This document shows, piece after piece, positions 22,848 to 35,340 of a DNA stretch of 64,000 nt. This DNA is from Colletotrichum lupini (Eukaryota > Ascomycota > Sordariomycetes > Glomerellales > Glomerellaceae): contig NC_064677.1 of NCBI RefSeq assembly GCF_023278565.1, positions 1,054,001-1,118,000 of the forward strand. The letters are read 5' to 3'. The translations under genes were made by a program, and so were the position numbers. Numbering within the stretch: the first letter of the stretch is position 1; the number at the start of each line of letters is the position of its first letter. Below the pieces are notes generated by a model, which did not search any database, had not been told where the DNA came from, and saw nothing but the letters and a program-made list of their open reading frames with translations.

Positions 22848-24937
22848 CTACAAGTCCGGCGCTTGTAAAAAACCGCCAAAGTAGTTATCCAGCCATTGCG
22901 CCGCCATCCCACCGTTGCCGCTTTCGCTTGCCTGCCAGCGGCCGATGGTACCCACGTAGCCGTCCGGGCGGACGACGATAAGGGAAGCTTCGTCCGTTGC
23001 GAGACCACCAAGCCATTTGTCTGTACAGGAGCGTCCTTGTGTATCCAGAGGTGCTACATCGTCGAGATAGACGGTCCAGGCACTCTGTGAGAACACGGGA
23101 GGAAGCGAAGAGATTTCAAAGTTCTCCTTTCCCGTAGATGCTGGAACATAGAGTCAGCAGCGACACTTCATTGGCTAGGGGGAGGGCGCGGAGCCTCCTC
23201 CGACGTGGAGAACTGGATAAAGAATACGAAAAGAGGAGCGCGATCAACTTACTGACGAGCGCAAATGTGCACAATTGACTGACAGATGTATATCTCTCAG
23301 GGCGTACATGAATATCGTCCGTCCGACTGACGCGTGGCTTCACCTTGTACGACTGCGCCGCTGCTGCGGAAAGTCTCGACACCAATGAAGACGCAGATGC
23401 TACGCCGGTGCTGAAGTCACGCAGAAAAGAGACACCCGCAGCGCCAGAGACGTCGTCCAAGACTGCGTAGATGCGGAACTGACCCAAGACCGGAATATCG
23501 AGCTGCACGTCGATAGGGCAAGCATCGATGTATCGGGTAGCCTTTGCAGGCGGGAGGTTGCATCCCGGCTTCGCGGCGCCCTGAACGCCGTCATCCCGAC
23601 CCCGGTTGAGCTCGTTCTCGCCATACTCGACCCCGACGCCAGAAATGAAGCGCGTGTTCGTCTTGAAGTTATCCGCCAGCCGCTTCGCGTCGCCGCGAGC
23701 GATCTCGTTGGCGTGCTCAAAGTCGAAGTTGATGAGATCGTGCGCAATCTTCTTGCGCTCGTGCTCATAGGTCGCAAGCAACACGTCGCCCTTTGCGAGC
23801 CCGCGCAGAGCGAGGTTGAGTTTCCACCCGAGGTTCCAGGTGTCGTGGATGCTTGTGTTCATGCCCTGCGCTGCCTTGGGACTGTGCGTGTGGCTGGCGT
23901 CGCCGGCGATGAAGGCGCGCTGGGCCGGGTCGGAGAAGCGGGCGGCCACGCGCTGAGCGACTTGATAATTGCCAAACCACTCTACAGAGCGCCATTTGAC
24001 GCTGTAGGGTGATAGGATAAGGCGGGCTTGTTCCATAACGTATTCTTCTCCTAGGTCTTTTGAGGATGTTGACGATTTCATTTCGATGTAGAAGCGCGTC
24101 ATATTGCGTTCGCGGGGAATGATGAGGATGGAGCCGTACTTCTCAGAGAAGACTACCGTCTTGCTCCAGAGGTCGGGGAAGTCTGTCTCCAGTTCGCCAT
24201 CGAGGACGCCCCATACCGAAGCATGCGGTGAACCTTGGGCGAATGTGTCGGGGATGCTCTTTCGAACGAGAGATCGCGCGCCGTCACATCCCACCAGAAA
24301 CTCCGAGTCGATGGATGTCTTTCCTTCCCCTTGCCGATCGCATTCAATGCTCAATGAGCCATCGTCCAAAGTGCTGTAAGCCTGGAAGCTGTGACTACGT
24401 TTCACTTCGACGCCGCTCTTGCGAAGGTCATCAATGAAGACACCTTCAATCATGCCCTGGTGACATAATAAGATGTAGGGTTGCAAAAGATCCACGACAG
24501 AGGGAGGGTAGTGGATCGAGCGACTCAACCGGTGCAGGTCAGAATCGCTCGAGCTCTGCCACATACAAATGTCATGGACCTTAACACCGGTGCGGAATAG
24601 CTCGTCGCCGAGGCGCAGCATCTGCAGCGTCTCAATCGACTTTGGCTGAATTCCATCGGCGCGGCCTACTGTAGTCTGATCTGGCCTTTCGTCAATGACT
24701 TGGACCTTTTGACCGAATCTTGCCATGAGAGACCTGTGTTGGCATGTTAGGACGGAGGAGCTGGCCGGGTGTGCGGGGCGGATGTCGGAGGGAGTGGGGC
24801 ACAAACCCGAGCATTAAGCCGGCTGGTCCGGCTCCGACGACGCAGACGTCGGACCTGAATGCGTGCCCATTTTGGTGCGAGCCGTTTGTATGGCCATTGG
24901 TTTGTGAGCTCACAGGAGTTGATGAGCTTGTTGTCAT
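22848..24937 (-). CDS. FAD-dependent phenol 2-monooxygenase-type hydroxylase
   Basis: Three exons (24937-24807, 24733-23253, 23140-22848) give 634 aa. The Rossmann motif [14 protein letters not shown] is split by intron 1 and completed by SLMARFG after it. [18 protein letters not shown] follows, then [17 protein letters not shown] (DG motif), [17 protein letters not shown], and [20 protein letters not shown] (GD motif). The C-terminal part, from about residue 430 (GCNLPPA...[21 protein letters not shown]) to [12 protein letters not shown], is the thioredoxin-fold dimerisation domain of phenol hydroxylases (PF07976). The last intron must be removed; reading through it ends in a stop. These enzymes hydroxylate phenols or related aromatics ortho to an existing hydroxyl using NADPH and O2. 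The N-terminus is Ser/Thr/Asn/His-rich without a signal. The amidase is divergent across about 760 bp. Confidence 0.94.
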
Positions 24938-25701
24938 GTTTGCTGTGATTGCTGACCCGAAGTCGTTGTGTAGCTGTAGTGTCTATGGACGTCTTTGAAG
25001 AACGGGACGTTTTCTTGTGTAGATATGGTTGGAGCGTGTATGATGCTCTCACTGCCAATATAATTGTTCGTTTGAACCAAATGAGACTGTATAAAGGTAC
25101 TCAGTCTTGCCTTATCCTCGCCTGAAAAACGAATCGTCTCATCATCTAGGGTGGTTCGATGTTCGGCCGATGTCGATGCAAATTAACATCCCCCATCATT
25201 CAATACAGAGGAGGCCAACTTTTTCCTAACTGCTGACTGATAAACAAATATAGCACTATTAGCTCCAATTCTACCCACTCTCCTAGCTATGGCTTCATGT
25301 TCCCTATCGGAACCCATCTCCATCCCCCACTTACGAACGTGTGTGTTCGCCGCACAAGCCAAGTCGCGGGGTCAGGGGAGGAATCCGCGGGGAAACATAC
25401 CAAAGCAATGGCGGGCTATCCAACAGGCGAAGCTCCACTGATAAGCCCAAGTGGCCGATGGAGACATCCCGAGCGAGGGCGGAGTCGGACGACGATTCCG
25501 CCAATCAAGTGGCTTATGCTCCAAAGATCGGCATCCCGAATACCGTCGGCAAGCCGGGCCCGCTTCGGCTCAGCATTTGGGAACATCGTGACAACAGCTT
25601 TGCGGTGTTTCTATGACTCGGCCATTGATTGAAGATACTGAGAGACATACCGCGAAGTGACAAGAACATTGTCCAAGGAATCTTGGAACAAGGCACAAAC
25701 A
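24938..25701. other. Divergent promoter region, phenol monooxygenase and amidase
   Basis: 764 bp shared by two start codons facing away from each other. Short open frames here lack domains. A TATAAAG at about 25090 is too far from either start to assign with confidence. Confidence 0.45.
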
Positions 25702-27807
25702 ATGACGCAAATCACGATCCCTGATCCGGCACAAGTTTGGCAAGATGTCGTATCTAAGAAGAGACAGCTCCGGGCTGAAGCTATCTCAGCATCCATTGGA
25801 GGCTCGACAAACAGTCCTAAAGAGCTTGAGATCACGGCTATAGCAGAAGCCTCCCAACTTGTCTCGGAAATCTCACGTGGTGAGTTGACGAGCGAAGACA
25901 TTGTGAAGGCCTACATTCGGAAGTACGTGGATAAACAACCAACACGCGCCCTCAATTGCCAAGCCTCTTCCCTTTCTGTATATCTAACGTGGAAATTGAT
26001 ACTGATGAGTCTTCAAATATTAATAGGGCTTCTGAGGTGCACAACAAGGTATGGCTCTCATCCGAAAGTGACGAACTCTTCGCTAACTCAAGCATGTCTT
26101 AAAAGACGAACTGGTACGTTTCGAAATTTTTGAACTTGGGCGAACCTTTTGCTTAGGCAGATATGGTACGCCTTTTTGCTCAAGATTTCGCTAATATCTG
26201 TTGCACGTCAATGTAGTCTGACGGAAATTGTGTTTGGTGATGCCCTGAAGCGGGCTAAGGAGTTGGATACTTACTTCACCGAACACGGGAAGACCGTTGG
26301 GCCCTTGCATGGTGTGCCAGTCACTCTCAAGGACCAGTTTAATGTCAAAGGATATGACACAACTCTCGGCTACGTAGGGCGGTCCTTCAAACCTGCTGCA
26401 GACGATGCCGTTGTCGTAAAGATGCTTCAATCGCTGGGCGCGGTCGTCGTTGCTAAAACAAATTTGCCACAGAGCATCATGGTAAGTAGTTGGACATGTC
26501 CTTACTCTCCCTTACTACGAGTGTTCCTGCTTTGGTAAGATGAAAGAAGCTTACATTGTAAAAGTGGTGTGAGACCGACAACCCTCTTTGGGGCCTGACC
26601 ACCAACCCCAGGAGCAGGGACTATACCCCGGGTGGATCAACCGGCGGCGAGGCAGCCTTGCTTGCTTCCGGTGCAAGCATGCTTGGTTGGGGGACTGATA
26701 TTGGAGGAAGCATTCGTATTCCGTCTCACATGATGGGAACTTACGGCTTCAAGCCTAGCGTGAGTCTTATTACTGGCAACTTCGGAACTCACTTGGCTCC
26801 ACGTGAGAATTGACCAAGTATGGAGCCTCACTGACATCCTATTCAGAGCGGCCGCCTACCCTATCGCGGAGTTCCAGTATCAACCGAAGGACAAGAACAT
26901 GTGCCTTCGTCAATAGGTCCCATGGCCCGCAGTCTGTCGACAATCCGCCTCGCCATGGAGCAGCTCATTAACGCCAAGCCCTGGGAGCTAGACGCTCGCT
27001 GCGCACCGGTTCCGTGGCGTGAGGACTTATACAAGGAGACTTCCTCTAGGCCCTTGACTATTGGAGTCCTCTATGATGACAATGTTGTCCAACCTCACCC
27101 GCCATTGACGCGTGTTCTCCGTTCTGCTGTAGAGCGCCTGCAGGCAGCGGGCCACGAGGTCTTGGAATGGAATGCAAGCTTGCACGAAGACTGCATCAGA
27201 ACAATGGTAAGTTAAGTAAGTCTGTATTTGAGCGACGGTGACTGACTGTCCTTACAAGGACCTTTTCTACACGGTTGACGGCGGCGAAGATATTCGGAAA
27301 GACGTCTTGGCTGGTGGAGAGCCCTTCATCCCCCACGTCGAGAAGCTTCTCAACCGCGGAAAGCCAATTTCAGTGTACGACTACTGGCAGCTTAACAGGC
27401 GCAAGTGGGATTTGCAGCAAGCATACCTGGAAAAGTGGCAATCCATTCGCTCGCCCAAGACTGGCCGCATGGTTGATATCCTACTGCTGCCACCTATGCC
27501 TCATTCAGCTGTACCGCATGGGGGTTGTCGATGGGTAGGATACACCAAGGTGTGGAATTTCCTCGATTACCCTGCCCTGGTCATTCCTGGAGGCCAGGTG
27601 AGTCGGGAAGACATTGATCAGCCGTGGGCGGAGGAAGCGAGGGGAGTTGAGAACGAATGGAACGGGAAGTTGTGGGAGGATAACAAGGAGACAATGGCTT
27701 CTCTTAGTTTGCCTGTGGGACTTCAGATTGTTGGCCGCAAGCTGGAGGAGGAGATGGTGCTTGCGGCTGGGAAGATCATCGATGGCATCCTCAAGCATAA
27801 GAGCTAG
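25702..27807 (+). CDS. Amidase-signature (AmdS/acetamidase-like) hydrolase with an 8-nt microexon
   Basis: Seven exons join in frame: 25702-25922, 26027-26048, 26106-26113, 26217-26481, 26565-26759, 26847-27206 and 27259-27807, giving 539 aa, normal for fungal acetamidases. Exon 3 is only 8 nt (ACGAACTG), and joining it gives TNCLTEIVFGDAL, the conserved family segment. The catalytic Ser-cisSer-Lys triad is visible: Lys in VTLKDQFNVKG, the cis-Ser in YTPGGSTGGEAALL and the nucleophile in GTDIGGSIRIP. Amidases of this group hydrolyse small or aryl amides to acid and ammonia and often serve nitrogen scavenging. The N-terminal helices and KPSSGRLPYRGVPVS are also typical. The gene is intact despite ending 211 bp from a RIP-destroyed retrotransposon. 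The phenol-hydroxylase-type gene is divergent from it. Confidence 0.9.
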
Positions 27808-28013
27808 AGTGCATATTGATATCAAAGTAGGAATTTCAAGGTTGATCGTGATTCAGAAATTCTGCTTGTTTGAATAGAGTTATACTTAGTAGGGGAATCT
27901 TACATCTCAACGCGCACATGCTCTAGACTCATGTAGCTACCTTAGTTTAACCGACAGAACATCGCCATGGGCACATGCAACGAATAATTATACATCGGCG
28001 CGATAATTTATGC

Positions 28014-28018
28014 TTTAG
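28014..28018. repeat. Target-site duplication (left), 5 bp
   Basis: TTTAG immediately left of the left LTR, repeated exactly at 35341-35345 right of the right LTR. This is the 5-bp duplication expected for Ty3/Gypsy integrase. Confidence 0.85.
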
Positions 28019-28227
28019 TATCAATAGGTATATAACATAGGGAAGAAGCTTATAGAGGCTAATTACTATTAGGGTTTAAAAGATAAATTATTAAAATCTA
28101 CCCTTCCCTCGAAGTATATTATTAACGCTCTATATATACCTAAGCTACTTTTTTATTACTTAGTCCCCCTTTTTATACTCCTTAAACCATCCCTTAATTA
28201 ACGAGGTTTAATTAGCGAGGTTTAATA
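28019..28227 (-). repeat. Left LTR (3' LTR of the element), 209 bp
   Basis: Starts TATCAATAGG and ends TTTAATA. It aligns end to end with 35132-35340 without gaps; about 39 differences by hand count, all transitions. The canonical TG...CA ends have become TA...TA, as RIP would produce. The outer half retains more C and G than the inner half. Confidence 0.92.
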
Positions 28228-28232
28228 AAATA

Positions 28233-28243
28233 CTCTCTTTTTT
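28233..28243 (-). other. Polypurine tract of the retrotransposon
   Basis: The plus strand reads ctctctttttt, i.e. AAAAAAGAGAG on the minus strand, ending 5 bp from the left LTR. Position and composition fit the plus-strand primer of a minus-oriented element. Confidence 0.5.
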
Positions 28244-29879
28244 AAGTTTTATTTTAAAGCTTATTTATAGTTTATATATATTATATTAATCCCTTACTTA
28301 AAAAGTCCTTAAATATATAATATAAGGGCAGGTATAAATAGTGCTTATTAGCCCGAATATAAACCTCTTATTTTAAATAATAGCTTTATAATTTTATACT
28401 TAAGTTACTCTTATTTATAAGCCGTTTTTATAACTACTAGTACTTAAATAGTCGTTACCCTACTTTTATTTATTAATATTAACCCCTTTCTAAGTTATTA
28501 TAATTCCCAATTCCTTTTTTTTTTTTATAATTATTTTTTATATATATAATCTCTTATTTTTATTAGTATTTACGCTACTCCCTTATTATATAAATATTAT
28601 AATTAATAAATATCTCTTAAATCCCTATTCTTATATACTTCCCGCGCTTACGTAAGTCTCTTTTAAAGTCGTTTTATAATTATTATTAACTCGTTTTAAT
28701 ATAAATATAGCTCTTAATTATAATATTATTATTATTAATAATAAAACGGTTATTAATACTACGGGTACGCTTAGTAATAATAATAGTAATAGTTTATTTA
28801 AAAAGCCTAATATCCCTTTTATTTACCCTAATTTTATATATATTATTATTTATATATTATTTATATTAACTATTATAAACTCTTATTAAAAAAAAGAAAA
28901 AAGCGAACGCTAAAAAGATTAGGGTTAGTTAAATACGCCCGCTCCCCTACTCTATTTATATTATATATAAAGCGCTTAATTTAAAAACTAAGTATTATAA
29001 TTAGTTAAGTTAATAATTTATAGCCCCTAGTTCGCTCCTTTATTTAATACTTTTTTAAGATCTAGCGTGCGTTATATAAAGTATATTATATAAAACTATT
29101 TTTATAAAAATATAATAAGCGCTTAGTATTATTATTACTCTATTACTTTTTTTAAATATTATATTAATAATATTTTAAATCCCTAAGTTTATAAAATTTA
29201 TAATACGAACCCTTTAGAGTACTATACTTATTTTAAACGATAACGTTTATAATTTAGAAGTTTATTACTTTATTATTATTCTATTATTATTATTACTTAG
29301 GTTATTAATATTACTTTATAGCTTTAGTAAACCTATCGAATTATTATTAATAATACGTAGAGGGCGCTTAAGTACGCTAATAAGGAGGCCTACTCGACCC
29401 CTATTATTAATAATAATAATAATAAAATAGCTATAAGCTCCTCTTATATTACGTTTTTATCCTATAATAATATAATAATCGTACTACTTCGTATTATTTA
29501 TAATAAAGTACGCTATTTAAATAATATTTTAATTAATATATAATTACCCTACTTACGCTCTATATTCGTAACTAATTATTTATAAATTTATTAATAATAA
29601 AGAGATTATTTCTTTTATAACGACCCCGAAGAAAATAGCTAGGGTAGCCCTTTTATATATAAAAGTAGTCCCTTTATAAATAAGGGCGGTTTTTTTATGT
29701 ATTATAAAAATTAAAAAAACGGTTCGTAATTAGTATATTTATATTACTTAGTTATAATTATATAGCCCCCTTTTTATTTATTAATAATTAATTCGCTATG
29801 TTATTAAGCTTATTGAGAGCTAGGGCGCGCTATTTAATTAAAACTCGTTCTTTATATATATTAATTAACGCTACGTTTT

Positions 29880-30180
29880 TAATATACTTAGCTAGCTTTT
29901 ACGTATTTTTGTTATTATTATATCCTTTTTATTAAATTAAGTATTATTACCTCTTTTTCGGCCCTCTATATTATATAATATTTTTTATTTTATAAAATAG
30001 CTCCCCGTTTATATTTTTAATAAATAAGGGCTTTTAAAGGGCTTTTTTATAATATTAATACGGCTTAAGTAAAAATATATAAAATATATTATATATTTTA
30101 TATTATATTAATACGTTTAGTTAATAAGTAACCCCCGCTATTTTAATTATTAATTTAACTTTAAATAAGCCTAGATACTT
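29880..30180 (-). pseudogene. Fossil integrase C-terminus and chromodomain
   Basis: Minus-strand translation across stops shows a GPF/Y-like module (YLGLFKVK), then FHVSLLKPY-like residues, then chromodomain-like YLI..KGY and NT.KLAKYI spaced as in fungal chromoviruses. Multiple TAA/TAG codons replace likely Gln/Trp codons. It is non-functional. Confidence 0.75.
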
Positions 30181-32475
30181 ATTAATTAACTTTTAGTTAA
30201 GACGCTATTTTTTAATATTTCTTTTTAATAATAGTACTTAGTTACTTATTTTATATAATATATCTATTTTAGTTTTATTAGCTTATTATTTATATATCTT
30301 ACGTACTTTTTATATAAGGAGTTATAAAGTTTCTTAATTAGCTTATAATTAAGTTATACGCTCCTTAGTTAAGATATTTTATATATTGTCTCGAGTCCTT
30401 ATTAAGATTAATATAAAATACGTAAATAAAAACTTAAATAGGGCCTTAATAAGCACTTTATAAATTACTAAATACTAAGCGTTATTATATATAAACTTAG
30501 CTAAGTAAAAACGTTATATTTAATATAATTAGTTTTAAATATAAAAATAATAAAAGTATTATTTTAAATATTAGTTTTACTATTTTATTTAACTATCCGT
30601 TTATAAATAAAACGTAGTACTAAGACGCCTTTTTATTATTAAGAAGTAATAAAAATAAGTCTAAAACTTATTTATAAATAACGACCTCTTATTAAAAACG
30701 ATCTTTTTAAGTATTTTAAACTTAATAAAAATCTTTATAAATAAGAGGTTTATAAATCCCTAGGCTATAAGGGTCGTCCTTATAATAATATAAATACTAT
30801 ATTTTATAAATTAGTTTATTATAATAAGTACTATATTATAAGAGCGCTTCTTAATTAGCGTAATTAATATAAATAAGCCTATAATAAAGTTTAATAATAT
30901 TTCTTATTATAACTTAACTAGGGTAAGTAAGGGGCGTAATAAGTTATATAGCTTATAATAACAAGGCTTTATTTATTAATATATTATATAAATATTAATA
31001 TAACTTTTGATATCCCTATTTACTTTATTTTAATAATAGTAGTAATTTAATAGTACTATTATCCGCTTTATATTATAATATCCCGCTATAAGCGTATTAT
31101 AATATACTTTAATAACCTCTCTTTTTAGCCCCTTATATAATAATATATAAGTATAACTATCGTAATATAATAGCCCTTTTAAGTCGTATACTTAGCTTTA
31201 TTATTACTTTTTTTTTAACTAAACGAGGCTATCGGTTCTTCTTAGTTTATTTTTTATTTTTTATAAAAATATCCTCTTATTAAGTAACCCGTAGTTAATT
31301 TATTATTAATAACCCTTCTTTATTAAATATTATTTTAAGTATTTTTATTATATTAAAGTTTTATAAAACGAGTAGCTCGTAATTTATAGTTTTAATAATA
31401 AGTTTAAGTAGCTTTCTAAGTATTATATTATAACTCTAATACTCTAAACTTATAACCCCGTTATACTTTTCGAAATACTTTTTAAAGTTTTTTTAAACTA
31501 AAGCTCTTAACCTCTTCTATTTATTTCTTTATATTATTATTAATTCTATTTTTAAAATACTTATTATCCTTTTTATTTAAGAGCCGCTTTTATAACTCGT
31601 TCTTATATATTTTATTATTATAATTTTAAAAGGCTCTTATAAATTTTTAATATTATAAAAATCTTCTTTTATTTTTAATAATAGCTCTTTTATTTTATTA
31701 TTATTGTTATTTTTATTATAATTAGGTTTTTATAATAGTTTATTTATTAACTTTTTTATACTTAGTTTAAATTTAATTTTAATATTAAACGCTATAAATT
31801 CGTTTAGTTAATATAACTATCTCCTATTTAGCCTCTTTTTTATATTTAAAAACTACAAGTTAAAAAATTTATAAATACTACGACTTAATCTTAGTTATAA
31901 GTAAAGTAGTATTATTAATTCTTTAATACGTTTATAATAACTAGTAGCTCCGTATTTCTTATACTATAATAGCTCTCTATATTTATTAATTTCCTCGATT
32001 TATAAATAATTACGTAATTACTAAGCTAATAGCTCGAGCTAAAGTGTCTATTTATAACTATATAAGTAAAGTAAAGTCGAAATATTATAATATTAGTATA
32101 TTAATAAATACTATTAATAGCTTTTTAAATAACTTTATAGTGGGTATTAATAACTCTAACTATCCCGGTTTTACTTTTTTTAATAAGTCTATTAAAAATA
32201 CCGTTATTTTAATATAATTATTGATAAATTTATAATAGAACTTTATAAATTTAAAAAACGTCTATATATTTTTAACGCTTTTTAAAAATAACTAATTCGC
32301 TATAACTTTAGTATGCGCAGATTTTATCTCTATACTTTTATTAAATATAATATACCCTAAGAATCCTATATATAATATATAGAACTTATATTTATTACCG
32401 TTTAGATATAAGTTCTATTATTATAATTTCTATAATACGCTCCGTACGTACTTCTTATATACTACGTAGTCGTTA

Positions 32476-32502
32476 CTATATATTAAAATATTATCTAAGT
32501 AT
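32476..32502 (-). pseudogene. Fossil reverse transcriptase active site
   Basis: Minus-strand codons read YLDNILIYS, where intact Ty3/Gypsy elements have YLDDILIYS. The second catalytic Asp is now Asn by a G-to-A change, and downstream codons include several stops. It fixes both class and orientation of the element. Confidence 0.85.
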
Positions 32503-35131
32503 ATAATATAAATAGTATTAACTAGGCCGCTTAGAACGTTATTAATACATACTTAAAAAGTTACGGGTACGTTAGTTAGCTTAAAAAGTATAACTAAGTA
32601 CTTAAACTACCCATATTTAATATAAAAAGCTATTTTTTACTTATTACCCTCGGTTATATATATATAATAATATATATTCTTAAGGTTTAGTTTTATAAAA
32701 ACGGAGGTATTAAATAATCTATTTAATATCTTTTTAATTAGTAATAGCAGCGTTCTATTTTTATATATAATTTTATTAATTATTTTATAATTAATATAAA
32801 GTCGTAGCTCTCTTCTTTTTTTAAATATAAAAAAGATAAGTACTTTAGCCAGGCTTATAGAGGGGCGTATTTAGCCCCTAGTATTTATTTTTATTAAATA
32901 ATTACGTAAGATCTCGAGCTTATAGTTTAATAATAAGTAAATAGGTCCCTAGGGGATAAGCGCCGCATTATTTAGTTTAATATAGTAGTTATATAATACT
33001 CTATTTAATAATAAAATAACTTTTTTTTTTTAAAAATAAGTTATTAAAGTCTTAGTAACGTAGTTTTTAATTCTTAGCTATGCTCGTTAATATTATATTA
33101 CTATTTATAGCTAGGTTAATTATAATATATACGAGTATTATTAAAATTAAGTTATTTAATAGCCCCTTTTTTAAGGTATTTAAGCGGATATATTATTCGT
33201 AAATTAAATATTATTACTTTTTTTATTTCTAACTAATCAGTAAGTTAATATCCTCTAACTAAGAGAAACTAAAAATAAGTATAAGTACTATAATATTAAT
33301 TATTATAAAGCGATATAACTATATCTCCGTTACGTAATCGTTATTAATAATTCGAAGCTATAAATAGTAGCTTTTTAGTATTTTTTATCTATTTATTCTT
33401 AACGTTTACTAGCTATAATAATAAGTAAATTCGTAGACTCGTATTAAAATTATTAAGTAGCTTAATATTAACTACGTTCCCTTTTATTTTTAAATTAATA
33501 AGGGCGCTTAACTTCTCTTATATATAGTTTAAGTATATATAAGTTAGGATGTCTAAGCGCTACTTTTATTAATTACTAATTACTCTTTTTATTAAAATAG
33601 TATTTAAGTTTATTATTAATCTATATTATTTAGTTAGAGCGAGGTCTAATTAATAATTAGCGGCCTTATACCCCTTTTTATTATATTTATAATATATAAC
33701 GCTCCGGTAATTATTAATAAGGTACTTAGTTTTATTATAATTATAATATTACTAATACTACTCCCGTAATTATAAAGAATCCCTTATAATATAACTAGTT
33801 TCTTTATAATTATAATACGTAATATCCTTATTAAGCGAGTTACGGCGTATTTTTTATATATTTAACTTATTAACGCCCCGGTATCTTCTTATTAACTCGT
33901 TTAAATTTAGGTTAAAATATTACTTAAAGGACGTTTATAAACTCCTTATTAATAGCGAGGATTATTTAATACGTTTTATTAATAATACTAATTATAAATA
34001 AGTCTATAGAAGTTCTATTTATAATATTATTATAAAGTATAGTTCGGGCTATAACTTATTTATTAATATAAAGATCCTTTACTTTTTTATTAAAATATAT
34101 TCTAATTCTATTTTAAACTTATTAATATAGTTAACGAACTCGTTAACTTTTTTTTTTTAATTTTATAAAGTATTATTTAGTTATATATTTATTACTATTC
34201 CTTAGCTAGCGGGATTAAATAAGTTATTTTATAAAAAGGTTTTTAGTTTTTTTTATATAATTTAGTTTATTATAAACCTAGGGGTCTTTTAATAATTAAA
34301 AATATAATATATTTAAGAAGTTTTTATATTATTACTTAAGTAGTTAACTATATATACTATTTTATTATAATTTATTCTTATTTATTAAGCTTATAAATTA
34401 AAATAATAATAATAATTAAAAAAGAAGCTCTATAAGTCCCGTATTAATTTATTAATATATAATAAGTTAGGGAGGGATAGTAATTTAAATATAAACGTTC
34501 TATTTATAATACTTATTTAAATTAAAAAAGAGCTAATAAATAGGGGCTTAGGTAGTACGAACTTATTATTTTATTATTACTTAAGTAGCGCTTTAAGTAT
34601 AACCTTACTTATTAAACTATTTTTAATTTAGGAGTTTATATTCCTGTTTATATTAAAACTAACGTCTAAGGTTATTATAATTAAAATTATAGCCCTTAGT
34701 ATAGGGGCTAAGTTATTTAAAAAGCTCTATAAGTATTTTAAATTTATTTATTTTTTATATAAGCGCTCTTTATATATTATAATAAGGATTTCTTTCTCTA
34801 ATTATCGTTCTTATTCTTATAGTTTTATTAACTTATTACTTATCGTTTAGTTTAAATATTAATAAGTAAGAGTAAAAAGTTCGCTATTTTATTTAAAATT
34901 CGTTAATATTCTTAATAATACGGTCCTTTTACGTTATTATTATATTATTCGTTTTATTATACTTCGTTTTTATATTATTTATTAAAGAGGAGGCAACTTT
35001 AGGGGGTTTAATAAAAAAGAGTTATTTTTTTATTATTATTATAATACTAATTATACTCTCTTACTACGTCTCGTTTTTGTTAATATTTTAAGTTTTTAAC
35101 CTAGTCCTCTTTATAAATAAAAGTTTTAAAT

Positions 35132-35340
35132 TATTAATAAGTATATAATATAAAAAAGAAGCTTATAAAAGTTAATTATTATTAAAGTTTAAAAAATAAA
35201 TTATTAAAATCTACCCTTTTTTTAAAGTATACTACTAGCGCTCTATATATACCTAAGCTGCTCCTTTATTACTTAGTCCCCCTCTTTATGCCCCCTGAGC
35301 TATCCCTTAACTAACGAGGCCTAACCGGCGAGGCCTAATA
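35132..35340 (-). repeat. Right LTR (5' LTR of the element), 209 bp
   Basis: Starts TATTAATAAG and ends GGCCTAATA. Same length as the left LTR with no indels. Its inner half (35132 to about 35240) is more AT-converted and its outer half less so, the mirror image of the left LTR. Confidence 0.92.

Larger units (their letters stand above)
28019..35340 (-). mobile_element. RIP-inactivated chromodomain Ty3/Gypsy LTR retrotransposon
   Basis: A 7322-bp element, extremely AT-rich inside, bounded by two 209-bp direct LTRs and a TTTAG duplication. The minus strand carries fossil coding signals in the pol order of a Ty3/Gypsy chromovirus. Reverse transcriptase YLDNILIYS at 32502-32476 is a decayed YLDD box. 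An integrase C-terminal GPF/Y-like module (YLGLFKVK) lies at about 30130-30180. An HNVFHVSLLKPY-like segment at about 30058-30095 is followed at about 29880-29990 by chromodomain residues (YLI..KGY, then NT.KLAKYI). All frames are broken by many TAA/TAG codons, as expected from C-to-T changes. Chromodomain integrases steer insertion to heterochromatin. A purine tract (minus strand of 28233-28243) abuts the left LTR and agrees with minus orientation. The primer-binding site is no longer recognisable. Confidence 0.93.

Noticed and set aside
26157..26165. Extra 9-nt exon in the amidase
   Set aside because: It keeps frame but inserts residues into the conserved TNCLTEI segment; kept only as an alternative to test.
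25702..27807. Amidase as a broken pseudogene
   Set aside because: Frame jumps are all explained by introns with GT-AG ends, and every catalytic residue is present after joining.
28019..35340. AT-rich block as mitochondrial insertion or centromere
   Set aside because: Paired LTRs, target duplication and reverse transcriptase/integrase fossils identify a retrotransposon.
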